Assembly (NCBI GenBank): GCA_005878995.1 | Contig: VBME01000177.1 | Span: 1 to 6,136, forward strand | Length of the DNA stretch: 6,136 nt | Origin: Methanobacteriota archaeon | GTDB taxonomy: Archaea > Thermoplasmatota > Thermoplasmata > RBG-16-68-12 | Direction: 5' to 3' | Part shown: positions 1 through 5,311 of the stretch, one piece after another | Layout: each line of letters begins with the position of its first letter | Numbering within the stretch: the first letter of the stretch is position 1 | Notes under the pieces: model-generated | What the model was told of the DNA's origin: nothing | What the model saw: the letters and a program-made list of their open reading frames with translations, nothing else | The model's database searches: none | Position numbers and translations under genes: made by a program

Positions 1-2
1 AG

Positions 3-524
3 GAATACTGGATCCCGGCCGTATGGCGCCTCACGGGGCGGATCCCGATGGTGTTCGTGGGGAACAAGTCGGACCTCGTGGCGGATCGCGTCTGGGCGGA
101 GGAATACCTCTACTTCCTGTCCCAGAAGTACACGTGTCCCGGCATCCTGACGAGCGCGAAGACGGGCGACCACGTCGAACCCGCGTTCAAAGCGCTCGGG
201 GAGCAGATCCTGCGGGCGGCCGGCCACTCGGTCAAACGGATCGACCTCGTGACGCCGCCGCAGGAACCCGTGGACCGCCTGATCCGGGTCACGGACAAGA
301 TCATGACCGACTTCTGCTACTATATGGGCGGGGTCGAGACCGGCATGCCGATCGTTAAGCGGCAACTCGGGCTCGCGGGACTCGATGTCCGCGCGCCTAC
401 CTCGGACGCGATTCGCGATTTGATCGAGCGCCTCGCGGTCGTGGAGCGGGACTTCAAGGGTGCGGACGAAATCGCGTCGAACCGCGAACGGCGTCTCGGC
501 TGGCTCGAAGGGGCCGAGTGGTAG
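3..524 (+). CDS. Ras-like small GTPase with C-terminal extension (5' partial)
   Basis: This is the C-terminal part of a small GTP-binding protein; the frame is open to the left edge, so the P-loop and switch regions lie outside the window. 173 residues are visible. The G4 guanine-specificity motif NKSD is at visible residues 21-24, after the hydrophobic strand IPMVFVG. The G5 motif TSAKTG is at 50-55. The GTPase fold should end near residue 75. About 95 further residues follow that ordinary Ras/Rab folds lack. They contain a segment with D-K-I-M-x-D-F-C then G-G-x-E-x-x-M-P-I (about 98-117) and a charged helical tail ending near W168. I do not recognise this extension; it may be an effector or oligomerisation module. 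Ras-like GTPases of this type are common in archaea. The ATG at 48 is an internal methionine, not the start. The gene converges on the minus-strand methyltransferase with 6 bases between stops. The GTPase assignment is secure; cellular role unknown. Confidence 0.85.
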   Translation, partial: EYWIPAVWRLTGRIPMVFVGNKSDLVADRVWAEEYLYFLSQKYTCPGILTSAKTGDHVEPAFKALGEQILRAAGHSVKRIDLVTPPQEPVDRLIRVTDKIMTDFCYYMGGVETGMPIVKRQLGLAGLDVRAPTSDAIRDLIERLAVVERDFKGADEIASNRERRLGWLEGAEW

Positions 525-530
525 GCGCCG

Positions 531-1307
531 CTAGCTCGGCTTCGACGCCTCGATCAAGAATCGGCTTTCCGTGAGGACCAAACCTTCGTCGGTCGTCAGA
601 TTTCTCTCGAGCTGAATCAGTGCGCGGAGATCTTGGCCCAACGGGTCGAACGCCGGAATCATCCAGGGTGCCACGCACAGGATGTACACGACCTCGCCCA
701 GTCCGTGGTACGCGACCCGCGTGTCATGGGATTCGGACCGCTCGATCTTCATTCCCGCACCCTCGAACCCGGAAACGTACCGCGCGAACAGTGGGCCCGA
801 ATCTTGCATTCGCGGGAAGAAGGTCCGCACCTCCTTCCAATCGTTCCGGCCCACCTGTTGGGTGAGAACGATCCCGCCCCGGGCAAGGACGCGACCGACC
901 TCTGCCGGGTCCATCTCCTCGTGACGATCGAGGACCAGGTCAAACACGTCGTTTCGGAACGGGAGATGAAGACTGTGGGCACCGACCACCTCGACGCCAA
1001 GGGGGGCCAGGCGGCTCTTTGCGATGGGAGCGTTCACGTGCCACGGTTCGGTGGCGACCGCGCGTCCCCTTCGTCCCCGACACAGATCGGCGAACAGCTC
1101 TCCACCACCGGTTCCCATGTCAAGAACAGAGGAGGCGCGTCCGAACAGGTCCGCGGCTCGGTGCCGATAGTCCCATGGATACCTGGGCCCAATCCGAGTC
1201 GGCGCGACCTCTTCGAGACTCCATCCCCGGAAGCCCCGCGCTTTCTCGATGAAGGGTCGCAGCCGGTCCCTGGCTTTGACGAGCTCTCCCGAAGCCAATC
1301 CACGCAT
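531..1307 (-). CDS. Class I SAM-dependent methyltransferase, substrate unknown
   Basis: A 258-residue protein with a Rossmann methyltransferase core. Motif I, VLDMGTGGGE, is at residues 61-70. The acidic residue closing strand 2 that should bind the ribose is E87 in AVATEP. LPFRNDVFDLVLDRHE at 115-130 matches the motif II region. GRVLARGGIVLTQQVG at 138-153 matches the Methyltransf_11-type motif with a conserved QQVG. The first 55 residues are a helical cap with a YPWDYRHRAADLF segment. The C-terminal third, with FEGAGMKIERSESHDTRVAYHGLGEVVYIL, completes the sheet and probably forms the substrate pocket. No signal peptide or membrane segment is visible. The ATG at 1307 is chosen because a stop lies in frame only 18 bases upstream of it. 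The gene lies 26 bases after the DUF1684 stop, so cotranscription is likely, though a TATA-like hexamer also sits at 1332-1337. The sequence does not show whether it methylates a small molecule, RNA or protein. Confidence 0.85.
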   Translation of the reverse strand: MRGLASGELVKARDRLRPFIEKARGFRGWSLEEVAPTRIGPRYPWDYRHRAADLFGRASSVLDMGTGGGELFADLCRGRRGRAVATEPWHVNAPIAKSRLAPLGVEVVGAHSLHLPFRNDVFDLVLDRHEEMDPAEVGRVLARGGIVLTQQVGRNDWKEVRTFFPRMQDSGPLFARYVSGFEGAGMKIERSESHDTRVAYHGLGEVVYILCVAPWMIPAFDPLGQDLRALIQLERNLTTDEGLVLTESRFLIEASKPS

Positions 1308-1331
1308 CCGGATTCGGATCGCCGGTCAACC

Positions 1332-1337
1332 TATCAA
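1332..1337 (-). promoter_or_regulatory. TATA-like hexamer upstream of methyltransferase
   Basis: On the minus strand TTGATA occupies -30 to -25 relative to the A of the methyltransferase ATG. This is where an archaeal TATA box would lie for a leaderless transcript. It overlaps the DUF1684 stop codon, and a six-base match can arise by chance, so the call rests mainly on spacing shared with neighbouring genes. Confidence 0.2.
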
Positions 1338-1909
1338 GGCTCGTGGGGCAATGGGAAGTTCTTCTCTCCCGCTCGAATCGGAACGGAGAGCCAGTTTTCC
1401 CGCGGAGGGAAGGGGCAGACGTAGTCCTCGCTGTATGCGCAGTACGGATTGTAGGCGAGGTTGAAGTCGATCACGTACTCGTCCGTGGGCCGTTCTTCGA
1501 TGTCCAAGTAGCGCGCAGCGCCGTACGTTTCCTTGCCGGAGGTTGCGTCACGCAGCGGGACGAAGAGGCTCTCGTCCTCATGGTGGTGGCCTGGCTGCGG
1601 CACGGACTTGTACGCCGCGAGTCGTTGGTTCGTCCCGTCGATCTCAAACTCGAACACGCCGAACCGAATCATGTTGCGGGGTACGCCTTTCGAGGTCGCG
1701 AGGACGACGTGCTGGGGATTCGGGTCTCTCACCAGTCTCGCTCGCACGCGGTACTTCGGATCCGGAGGGAAGTACGCGAGGCCCTTGAATTCATGGCGGA
1801 TCGCATGGGGAATCGGGGACTCGTGGTCCTCCCGGAAGAAATAGTCCTTTTCCCGACGCGTGGCCTCGAGTTCTTTCACGTAGTCGGCGTCGGAGTGCGG
1901 CCCTGGCAT
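1334..1909 (-). CDS. DUF1684 family protein
   Basis: A 191-residue soluble protein matching the DUF1684 family, whose function is not established. The hallmarks are clear. An N-terminal R-x-x-K-D-x-F-F segment is followed by SPIPHAIRHEFKGLAYFPPD at about 31-50. The core LFVPLRDATSGKETYGAARY is at 115-134. The C-terminal signature NPYCAYSEDYVCPFPPRENW is at 154-173, ending in VPIRAGEKNF. Family members form a beta-rich fold, and the strongly conserved His, Asp, Cys and Arg residues suggest a ligand or metal site, but no reaction is known. The length is normal for the family in its form without a signal peptide. It lies 41 bases after the small TPR-like gene and 26 bases before the methyltransferase, all on one strand, so it could be part of a longer transcript. 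CTTATC at 1935-1940 is a possible weak promoter element. Confidence 0.88.
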   Translation of the reverse strand: MPGPHSDADYVKELEATRREKDYFFREDHESPIPHAIRHEFKGLAYFPPDPKYRVRARLVRDPNPQHVVLATSKGVPRNMIRFGVFEFEIDGTNQRLAAYKSVPQPGHHHEDESLFVPLRDATSGKETYGAARYLDIEERPTDEYVIDFNLAYNPYCAYSEDYVCPFPPRENWLSVPIRAGEKNFPLPHEP

Positions 1910-1934
1910 GCCGCGACCGAGGCCGTTCGTTCGC

Positions 1935-1940
1935 GATAAG
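1935..1940 (-). promoter_or_regulatory. TATA-like hexamer upstream of DUF1684 gene
   Basis: CTTATC lies at -31 to -26 from the ATG at 1909, in the 41-base gap after the TPR-like gene. It is the only A/T-rich patch in that gap. Spacing fits leaderless archaeal transcription, but the match to a TATA consensus is weak. Confidence 0.22.
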
Positions 1941-1950
1941 CCTGTGGTGC

Positions 1951-2268
1951 CTACATGGAGGACAGGCGGTCCTTCGCCTTCGCGAGGTGCTCCCGCTCCG
2001 GCGGTCCGAGGTGGGCCGCGGGGATTTTCGATTCGACGAGCTCCACGATTTGCGCGGCGGCAGCGATCTTCTGGGCCTGCACGGCCTGGTTCACCAAGTC
2101 CGCCGCGAGCCGGGCTTTGAGCTTCGACAGGCCGGCATCCTCCGGTGCGATCGTGAGCATTTCCTCGACGAGCTTCAGCGATTCATCGAACCGGCCCGTC
2201 TTCGCGAAGGATTTCACGGCACGTTCGAGCATCGCGAACCGGTGGACCGTCCCGGGATCGAGCGGCAT
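1951..2268 (-). CDS. Small helical TPR-like protein
   Basis: A 105-residue protein that is predicted to be almost entirely helical. GRFDESLKLVEEMLTIAPED at residues 25-44 has the look of one tetratricopeptide half-repeat: a small residue after the turn, L-x-x-V/L-x-x-M-L spacing, then the closing P-x-D. A second amphipathic region runs through LAADLVNQAVQAQKIAAAAQIVELVESKI at 54-82, with a Lys/Glu-rich end. No catalytic motif, cysteine, signal peptide or membrane helix is seen. I do not recognise a named family; a protein-protein interaction adaptor is the most that can be inferred. Amino acid composition (Ala, Lys, Glu, Leu) is that of a real protein, unlike the Arg/Pro-rich opposite-strand frames. 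It starts 46 bases after the stop of the carrier-E1-rhodanese fusion, so it may be cotranscribed with it. AAGGAG at 2290-2295 lies 21 bases upstream of the ATG, too far for a normal ribosome binding site. Confidence 0.72.
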   Translation of the reverse strand: MPLDPGTVHRFAMLERAVKSFAKTGRFDESLKLVEEMLTIAPEDAGLSKLKARLAADLVNQAVQAQKIAAAAQIVELVESKIPAAHLGPPEREHLAKAKDRLSSM

Positions 2269-2292
2269 CGGACGGGCAACGTGCGCGCTCTC

Positions 2293-2298
2293 CTTATG
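2293..2298 (-). promoter_or_regulatory. TATA-like hexamer upstream of TPR-like gene
   Basis: CATAAG lies at -30 to -25 from the ATG at 2268, in the 46-base gap after the fusion gene. It overlaps the purine run AAGGAG, which would otherwise be read as a badly spaced Shine-Dalgarno site. The spacing fits a leaderless archaeal promoter; evidence is weak alone. Confidence 0.22.
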
Positions 2299-2314
2299 CG
2301 TTACGACGAGGCCA

Positions 2315-3769
2315 TCAGTACCGCGGCATCTCGGGCTCGATCCGCTCCGCCCATTCGTCGATGCCGCCGACGAGGTTCTTCACTTTGCGGAAGCCGAGCT
2401 CTCGGAGGAAGTTCGTAATCCGGCCGGAACGTGCGCCGGTCTTGCAGTAGACCACGATCTCGTCCGCGGTGCTCAGCTCGTTGACCCGAGTCGGGACCTG
2501 CGCGACGGGCATGAGGATCGCGTTATCGAGGCGCGCGATCTCCCACTCCGTCGGCTCGCGGACATCGAGGAGGACGGGTGCCTGCCCCGCGTCGAGTTTC
2601 TCCTTGAGCTGGTCGGCGGAAATCTGGAACTCGTCCCCGACCTGCTCCGACGGGCCCCGGAGGCCACAGAATTCCTCGTAGTCGATCAGCTCCTTGATCG
2701 TGGGGTTACTGCCGCAAATCGGGCACTCCGGATTCTTCCGCAGCTTCAGCTCGCGGAACGTCATGCGAAGGGCGTCGAACACGAGGAGGCGGCCGATCAG
2801 CGTGTCGCCTTTGCCGAGGAGGATTTTGATCGCCTCGCTTGCCTGGATCGATCCCACGATCCCCGGGAGGACGCCGAGGACGCCGCCCTCCGCGCACGAG
2901 GGCACGAGCCCGGGCGGCGGTGGTTCCGCATAGAGGCAGCGGTAGCACGGCCCCTTCGCCGCGAAGAAGACGCTCGCCTGACCTTCAAACCGGAAAATCG
3001 ACCCGTAGACGTTCGGTTTGTTCAGGAGGACGGTCGCATCATTCACGAGGTACCGTGTCGGGAAGTTGTCCGTCCCATCGATGACCACGTCGTAGTCGCG
3101 CAAGATGTCCAGCGCGTTGTCGGACGTCAGTCGGGTCTCGTGGGTCTGCACGTCGACGTTCGGATTGATCTGCGCGACCCGTTCTTTCGCGACCTCGATC
3201 TTCTTGCGCCCGACGTCCTTCGTCCCATAGAGCACCTGGCGCTGGAGATTCGTCTCGTCGATCACGTCGAAGTCGACGATCCCGAGGCGGCCGACGCCCG
3301 CCGCGCTCAGATACTGCGTGAGCGGGACCCCGAGGCCGCCCGCGCCAATGATCAGGGCGGACGACTGCTTGAGCTTCAACTGCCCCGCCATCCCGACCTC
3401 CGGGAGGATCAAGTGCCTCGAGTACCGCTTGATTTCCGCGGGCGAGAGAATGTCCTTCCGCTTCGCGACGAGCCGGTCCATCAGGGAGAAGGAACCGCCC
3501 GCGATGCTCGGGACAATCGAGATCGTGTCGCCCTCGTGCAGCGGCGTCGCGTCCTTCCCGAGGTAGCGGATGTCTTCTTCGTTCACGTAGACGTTCACGA
3601 AGTTCCGGAGGTCGCCATCGTCGGCGTAGAGATGTCGGCGGAGGAGGTCGAAGCGATCGACGAGGTCATCGAGGGCCTCTTTGACGTTCTGGGCCTCGAC
3701 CTCTACCGCATCCCGATTGCCGACGTATTGCCGGAGCGCGGTGGGGATGACAATCTTGACCGCGGCCAT
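2315..3769 (-). CDS. moeZ: CysO/MoaD-like carrier fused to MoeZ-type E1 and rhodanese
   Basis: A 484-residue three-domain protein. Residues 1-92 are a MoaD/ThiS beta-grasp carrier closely resembling mycobacterial CysO: DLRNFVNVYVNEEDIRYLG, then GDTISIVPSIAGG with Gly-Gly at 91-92. Residues about 106-345 are an E1-like adenylyltransferase of MoeB/MoeZ type: RYSRHLILPEVG, nucleotide loop GAGGLG 142-147, TNLQRQ 173-178, DGTDN 231-235. Zinc ligands are C275, C278, C349 and C352, and the PSCAEGGVLG segment carries C292, the likely active-site cysteine. Residues about 378-480 are a rhodanese with active-site loop CKTGARS (C442). In known systems the E1 adenylates the free C-terminal Gly of the carrier and the rhodanese passes persulfide sulfur to make a thiocarboxylate. 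Here the carrier's Gly-Gly is internal, so cleavage seems necessary. The start is ATG 3769, because the 38 in-frame codons upstream match nothing and cover the promoter. Domain calls are secure; the cysteine-synthesis role rests on its cysM and JAMM neighbours. Confidence 0.93.
   Translation of the reverse strand: MAAVKIVIPTALRQYVGNRDAVEVEAQNVKEALDDLVDRFDLLRRHLYADDGDLRNFVNVYVNEEDIRYLGKDATPLHEGDTISIVPSIAGGSFSLMDRLVAKRKDILSPAEIKRYSRHLILPEVGMAGQLKLKQSSALIIGAGGLGVPLTQYLSAAGVGRLGIVDFDVIDETNLQRQVLYGTKDVGRKKIEVAKERVAQINPNVDVQTHETRLTSDNALDILRDYDVVIDGTDNFPTRYLVNDATVLLNKPNVYGSIFRFEGQASVFFAAKGPCYRCLYAEPPPPGLVPSCAEGGVLGVLPGIVGSIQASEAIKILLGKGDTLIGRLLVFDALRMTFRELKLRKNPECPICGSNPTIKELIDYEEFCGLRGPSEQVGDEFQISADQLKEKLDAGQAPVLLDVREPTEWEIARLDNAILMPVAQVPTRVNELSTADEIVVYCKTGARSGRITNFLRELGFRKVKNLVGGIDEWAERIEPEMPRY
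3491..3499 (-). other. Internal Gly-Gly-Ser junction, predicted cleavage point
   Basis: These codons encode Gly91, Gly92 and Ser93 of the fusion. Carriers of the CysO/MoaD/ThiS family normally end at this Gly-Gly. In this protein the chain continues SFSLMDRLVAKRKDILS before the E1 domain begins. That stretch is short, polar and basic, like a flexible linker. The predicted scissile bond is Gly92-Ser93. Cleavage itself is inferred. Confidence 0.5.
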
Positions 3770-3953
3770 CGTCGTGCCTCGTGCCACAACAGTGGGATAC
3801 TTAAGGTTCACCCCAGCGCGATATGCGAACCCGAATATTCCGGAGGACCCGCGCGAGCACCACCCAACGAAGTCTCTGGTCAAGCGCAGGCAACCTTAAA
3901 CAAGGTTAACTGGCGAAGAGACGAGACCCCAAAGTCCGGGACGGGCCTCGGCC
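3770..3953 (-). promoter_or_regulatory. Intergenic promoter region of the carrier-E1 fusion
   Basis: A 184-base gap separates the JAMM stop from the fusion start, by far the longest gap in the window. On the minus strand CTTAAGTA (3805-3798) lies at -36 to -29 from the ATG and is the best TATA candidate here; a start site about 25 bases downstream would leave a leader of only a few bases. Immediately upstream, GGTTCGC and GTGAACC (about 3833-3806) can pair around a 13-base loop and contain the near-palindrome GCATATCGCG. Further upstream is a perfect inverted repeat at 3892-3907. I see no tRNA, no GC stem with a T-run that would mark a terminator, and no credible small gene. The gap suggests the fusion can be transcribed apart from sufS-sufU-cysM-JAMM. 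Confidence 0.45.
3892..3907. repeat. Inverted repeat AACCTT-AAAC-AAGGTT
   Basis: Six-base perfect arms flank a four-base spacer, in a gap that is otherwise GC-rich. The left arm extended by two bases, AACCTTAA (3892-3899), recurs as its exact reverse complement TTAAGGTT at 3801-3808, overlapping the candidate TATA element of the fusion gene. A regulator binding both places is possible. On the minus strand the central TTTAAGG could instead be a second TATA-like element. Confidence 0.4.
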
Positions 3954-4373
3954 TCAACGGAGAACGAGTTTCTCGGGGCGAAACGCCCGCGCAGCTTCAT
4001 CGAAGCTCCAGGCCGTCGTGTCCTTGGGTTGGCCATCGACGACGCTCACGATGACGTACGAATACCAGCTGGTGGCCTGGGATCGATCGAACTCGGATGG
4101 GGCGGCCGGGTGGTCCGGATGGCTGTGGTAGATTCCAATGAGGTCGAGTCTTTTCTTGCGCGCGTCGTCGTCGGCTCGGAGGAGTTCGAGAAGGTCGATC
4201 GTATACCGGCGGGAACGATCCTCGGTCGCGACGTTCCGCGCGCGGCGGGATTCGATGGCGCGCCGAGGCTCGCTCATCCGTCCGAAAAGGAACCCGCAGC
4301 CTTCCTCCGGATACGCATCGCGAGCGTGGTCCTCGATCGAGCGCACGATGGCTCCCGGGATTTCGATCGTCAC
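3954..4373 (-). CDS. JAMM/MPN+ metallopeptidase, Mec-like
   Basis: A 139-residue single-domain JAMM zinc peptidase, close to the size of stand-alone bacterial and archaeal members. The catalytic Glu is E24 in YPEEGCGFLFG (21-31). The zinc and active-site signature is HSHPDHPAAPSEFD at 83-96, giving H83, H85, S93 and D96 in the spacing H-x-H-x7-S-x2-D. All key residues are present, so it should be active. Mycobacterial Mec+ removes cysteine from the CysO-cysteine adduct, and QbsD trims extra residues after the Gly-Gly of a carrier; both jobs fit here. The start is GTG 4373, which overlaps the cysM stop by four bases (GTGA). The same frame is open upstream to 4751, but that stretch is Arg/Pro/Gly-rich shadow sequence inside cysM. 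Tight coupling to cysM and the fusion gene downstream point to a sulfur-carrier cysteine pathway. Role in cleaving the fusion is inference. Confidence 0.9.
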   Translation of the reverse strand: MTIEIPGAIVRSIEDHARDAYPEEGCGFLFGRMSEPRRAIESRRARNVATEDRSRRYTIDLLELLRADDDARKKRLDLIGIYHSHPDHPAAPSEFDRSQATSWYSYVIVSVVDGQPKDTTAWSFDEAARAFRPEKLVLR

Positions 4374-5299
4374 GGCGCCTGCTCCCAGTAGCGCTCCGCC
4401 AAGTAATACTGGCCCGAATCCGGGAAGACCGCGACAACAACGCCCTCGCGGATTCGCTCCGCGAGCCGTAGGGCCGCGTCGAACGCCGCCCCGCTCGATG
4501 TGCCGACGAGGAGGCCTTCCTCCCGTGCGAGGCGACGCGCGGCGACCTGGGCGTCCTCCGTGGCGACGGACATCATCTCGTCGGCCAGGTCCGGGTCCCA
4601 GATCCCGGGGACCGTCGACGTCTCCAGATGCTTGACGCCTTCGAGCCCGTGGAACGGGCTGTCGGGCTGGATGCCGACGAGGCGGACCCGCGGCGCCATC
4701 TTCTTCAGATACCGGCCCGCTCCGACGAACGTCCCGGTCGTGCCGAGGCACGCGACGAAGTGGGTGATCGTCCCGCGCGTCTGGTCCCAGATTTCCGGGC
4801 CTGTCGACTCGAAGTGGGCCCGCCAGTTCGCCTCATTGTTGTATTGGTCGAGATACCAGTACGTCTCAGGTTTCGAAGCGACCAGAGCCTTCGCCGCTTT
4901 TTGTGCTCCGTCGGTCCCCTCCGCCGCGGGAGTTAGTACAAGCTTGGCGCCATACCCCTGGAGAACCTTTTTGCGCTCGGCGTTGACGTTCGCCGGGACG
5001 CAGAGGGTCACTTGATAACCTTCGGATGCTCCGAGCATCGCGAGCGCGATCCCCGTGTTGCCCGACGTCGCGTCGAGCAGCATCCGGTCTTTCGCCAAGC
5101 CCGCCCGCTCCGCGGCTCGAAGCATCCAGAGCGCCGCGCGGTCCTTCACGCTGCCGCCCGGGTTGTGCCATTCGGCTTTCGCAAACAACCGCACGGCAGG
5201 AGCGACGTGGTCCGCCAACCGCTCGAGGCGCAGCAGAGGGGTGTGTCCAATGAGATCCGCGATTCCGGGAGCCTTCGGCGGCGTCGCGGCCGGCCGCAT
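4370..5299 (-). CDS. cysM: PLP-dependent cysteine synthase, CysM-like
   Basis: A 309-residue fold-type II PLP enzyme that builds cysteine by replacing the side-chain leaving group of an activated serine. IADLIGHTPLLRL (13-25) opens the domain. The PLP lysine is K52 in HNPGGSVKDRAA. The substrate loop TSGNTG is at 78-83, the phosphate-binding loop GTTGT at 186-190, and GTSSGAA at 266-272 supplies the serine facing the pyridine nitrogen. PDSGQYYL (293-300) replaces the usual C-terminal PDSGxRYL. The GLGTTGT-type phosphate loop and short C-terminus resemble mycobacterial CysM, which uses O-phosphoserine and a thiocarboxylated carrier protein, more than CysK. Substrate preference cannot be proved from sequence. 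A four-base overlap with the JAMM gene and the carrier-E1 fusion beyond support the carrier-dependent role. The start ATG lies 12 bases after the sufU stop, with only a weak GTGAGG purine patch before it. It could be a cystathionine beta-synthase-like enzyme, which I think less likely. Confidence 0.92.
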   Translation of the reverse strand: MRPAATPPKAPGIADLIGHTPLLRLERLADHVAPAVRLFAKAEWHNPGGSVKDRAALWMLRAAERAGLAKDRMLLDATSGNTGIALAMLGASEGYQVTLCVPANVNAERKKVLQGYGAKLVLTPAAEGTDGAQKAAKALVASKPETYWYLDQYNNEANWRAHFESTGPEIWDQTRGTITHFVACLGTTGTFVGAGRYLKKMAPRVRLVGIQPDSPFHGLEGVKHLETSTVPGIWDPDLADEMMSVATEDAQVAARRLAREEGLLVGTSSGAAFDAALRLAERIREGVVVAVFPDSGQYYLAERYWEQAP

Positions 5300-5311
5300 G
5301 AATCGAGGGCC

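Noticed and set aside
633..1424. 263-codon plus-strand frame opposite the methyltransferase
   Set aside because: It has no domain match and unnatural composition, while the opposite strand carries clear SAM-binding motifs.
1343..1939. 198-codon plus-strand frame opposite the DUF1684 gene
   Set aside because: It is the complement of a well-conserved family member and shows no motif of its own.
2290..2295. AAGGAG as ribosome binding site of the TPR-like gene
   Set aside because: It is 21 bases from the ATG, and no alternative in-frame start codon lies between them.
3479..3481. Internal ATG (Met97 of the fusion) as a separate start for the E1-rhodanese, which would be an alternative to cleavage
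   Set aside because: No Shine-Dalgarno or TATA-like sequence precedes it, and it would not free the carrier's C-terminus. It is not excluded as a minor product.
3806..3833. Possible tRNA fragment, because of a GGTTC-like stretch near GAACC
   Set aside because: There is no acceptor stem, anticodon arm or correct T-arm spacing; it is only a short imperfect hairpin.
3770..3883. A 38-codon N-terminal extension of the carrier-E1 fusion from the ATG at 3883
   Set aside because: The extension resembles no carrier sequence, and it covers the TATA-like element and repeats. CysO-type proteins begin where MAAVKIVIPT begins.
1955..4054. A 699-codon open frame on the plus strand opposite the fusion and TPR-like genes
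   Set aside because: It is rich in Arg, Asp and Val/Leu, has no recognisable domain, and lies antisense to a protein with three intact catalytic domains. Long antisense frames are expected in GC-rich coding DNA with strong third-position bias.
4374..4751. Upstream extension of the JAMM gene to the ATG at 4751
   Set aside because: The extra 126 residues are Arg/Pro/Gly-rich and lie wholly inside cysM in another frame. The GTG at 4373 gives a normal JAMM length and a typical four-base overlap.
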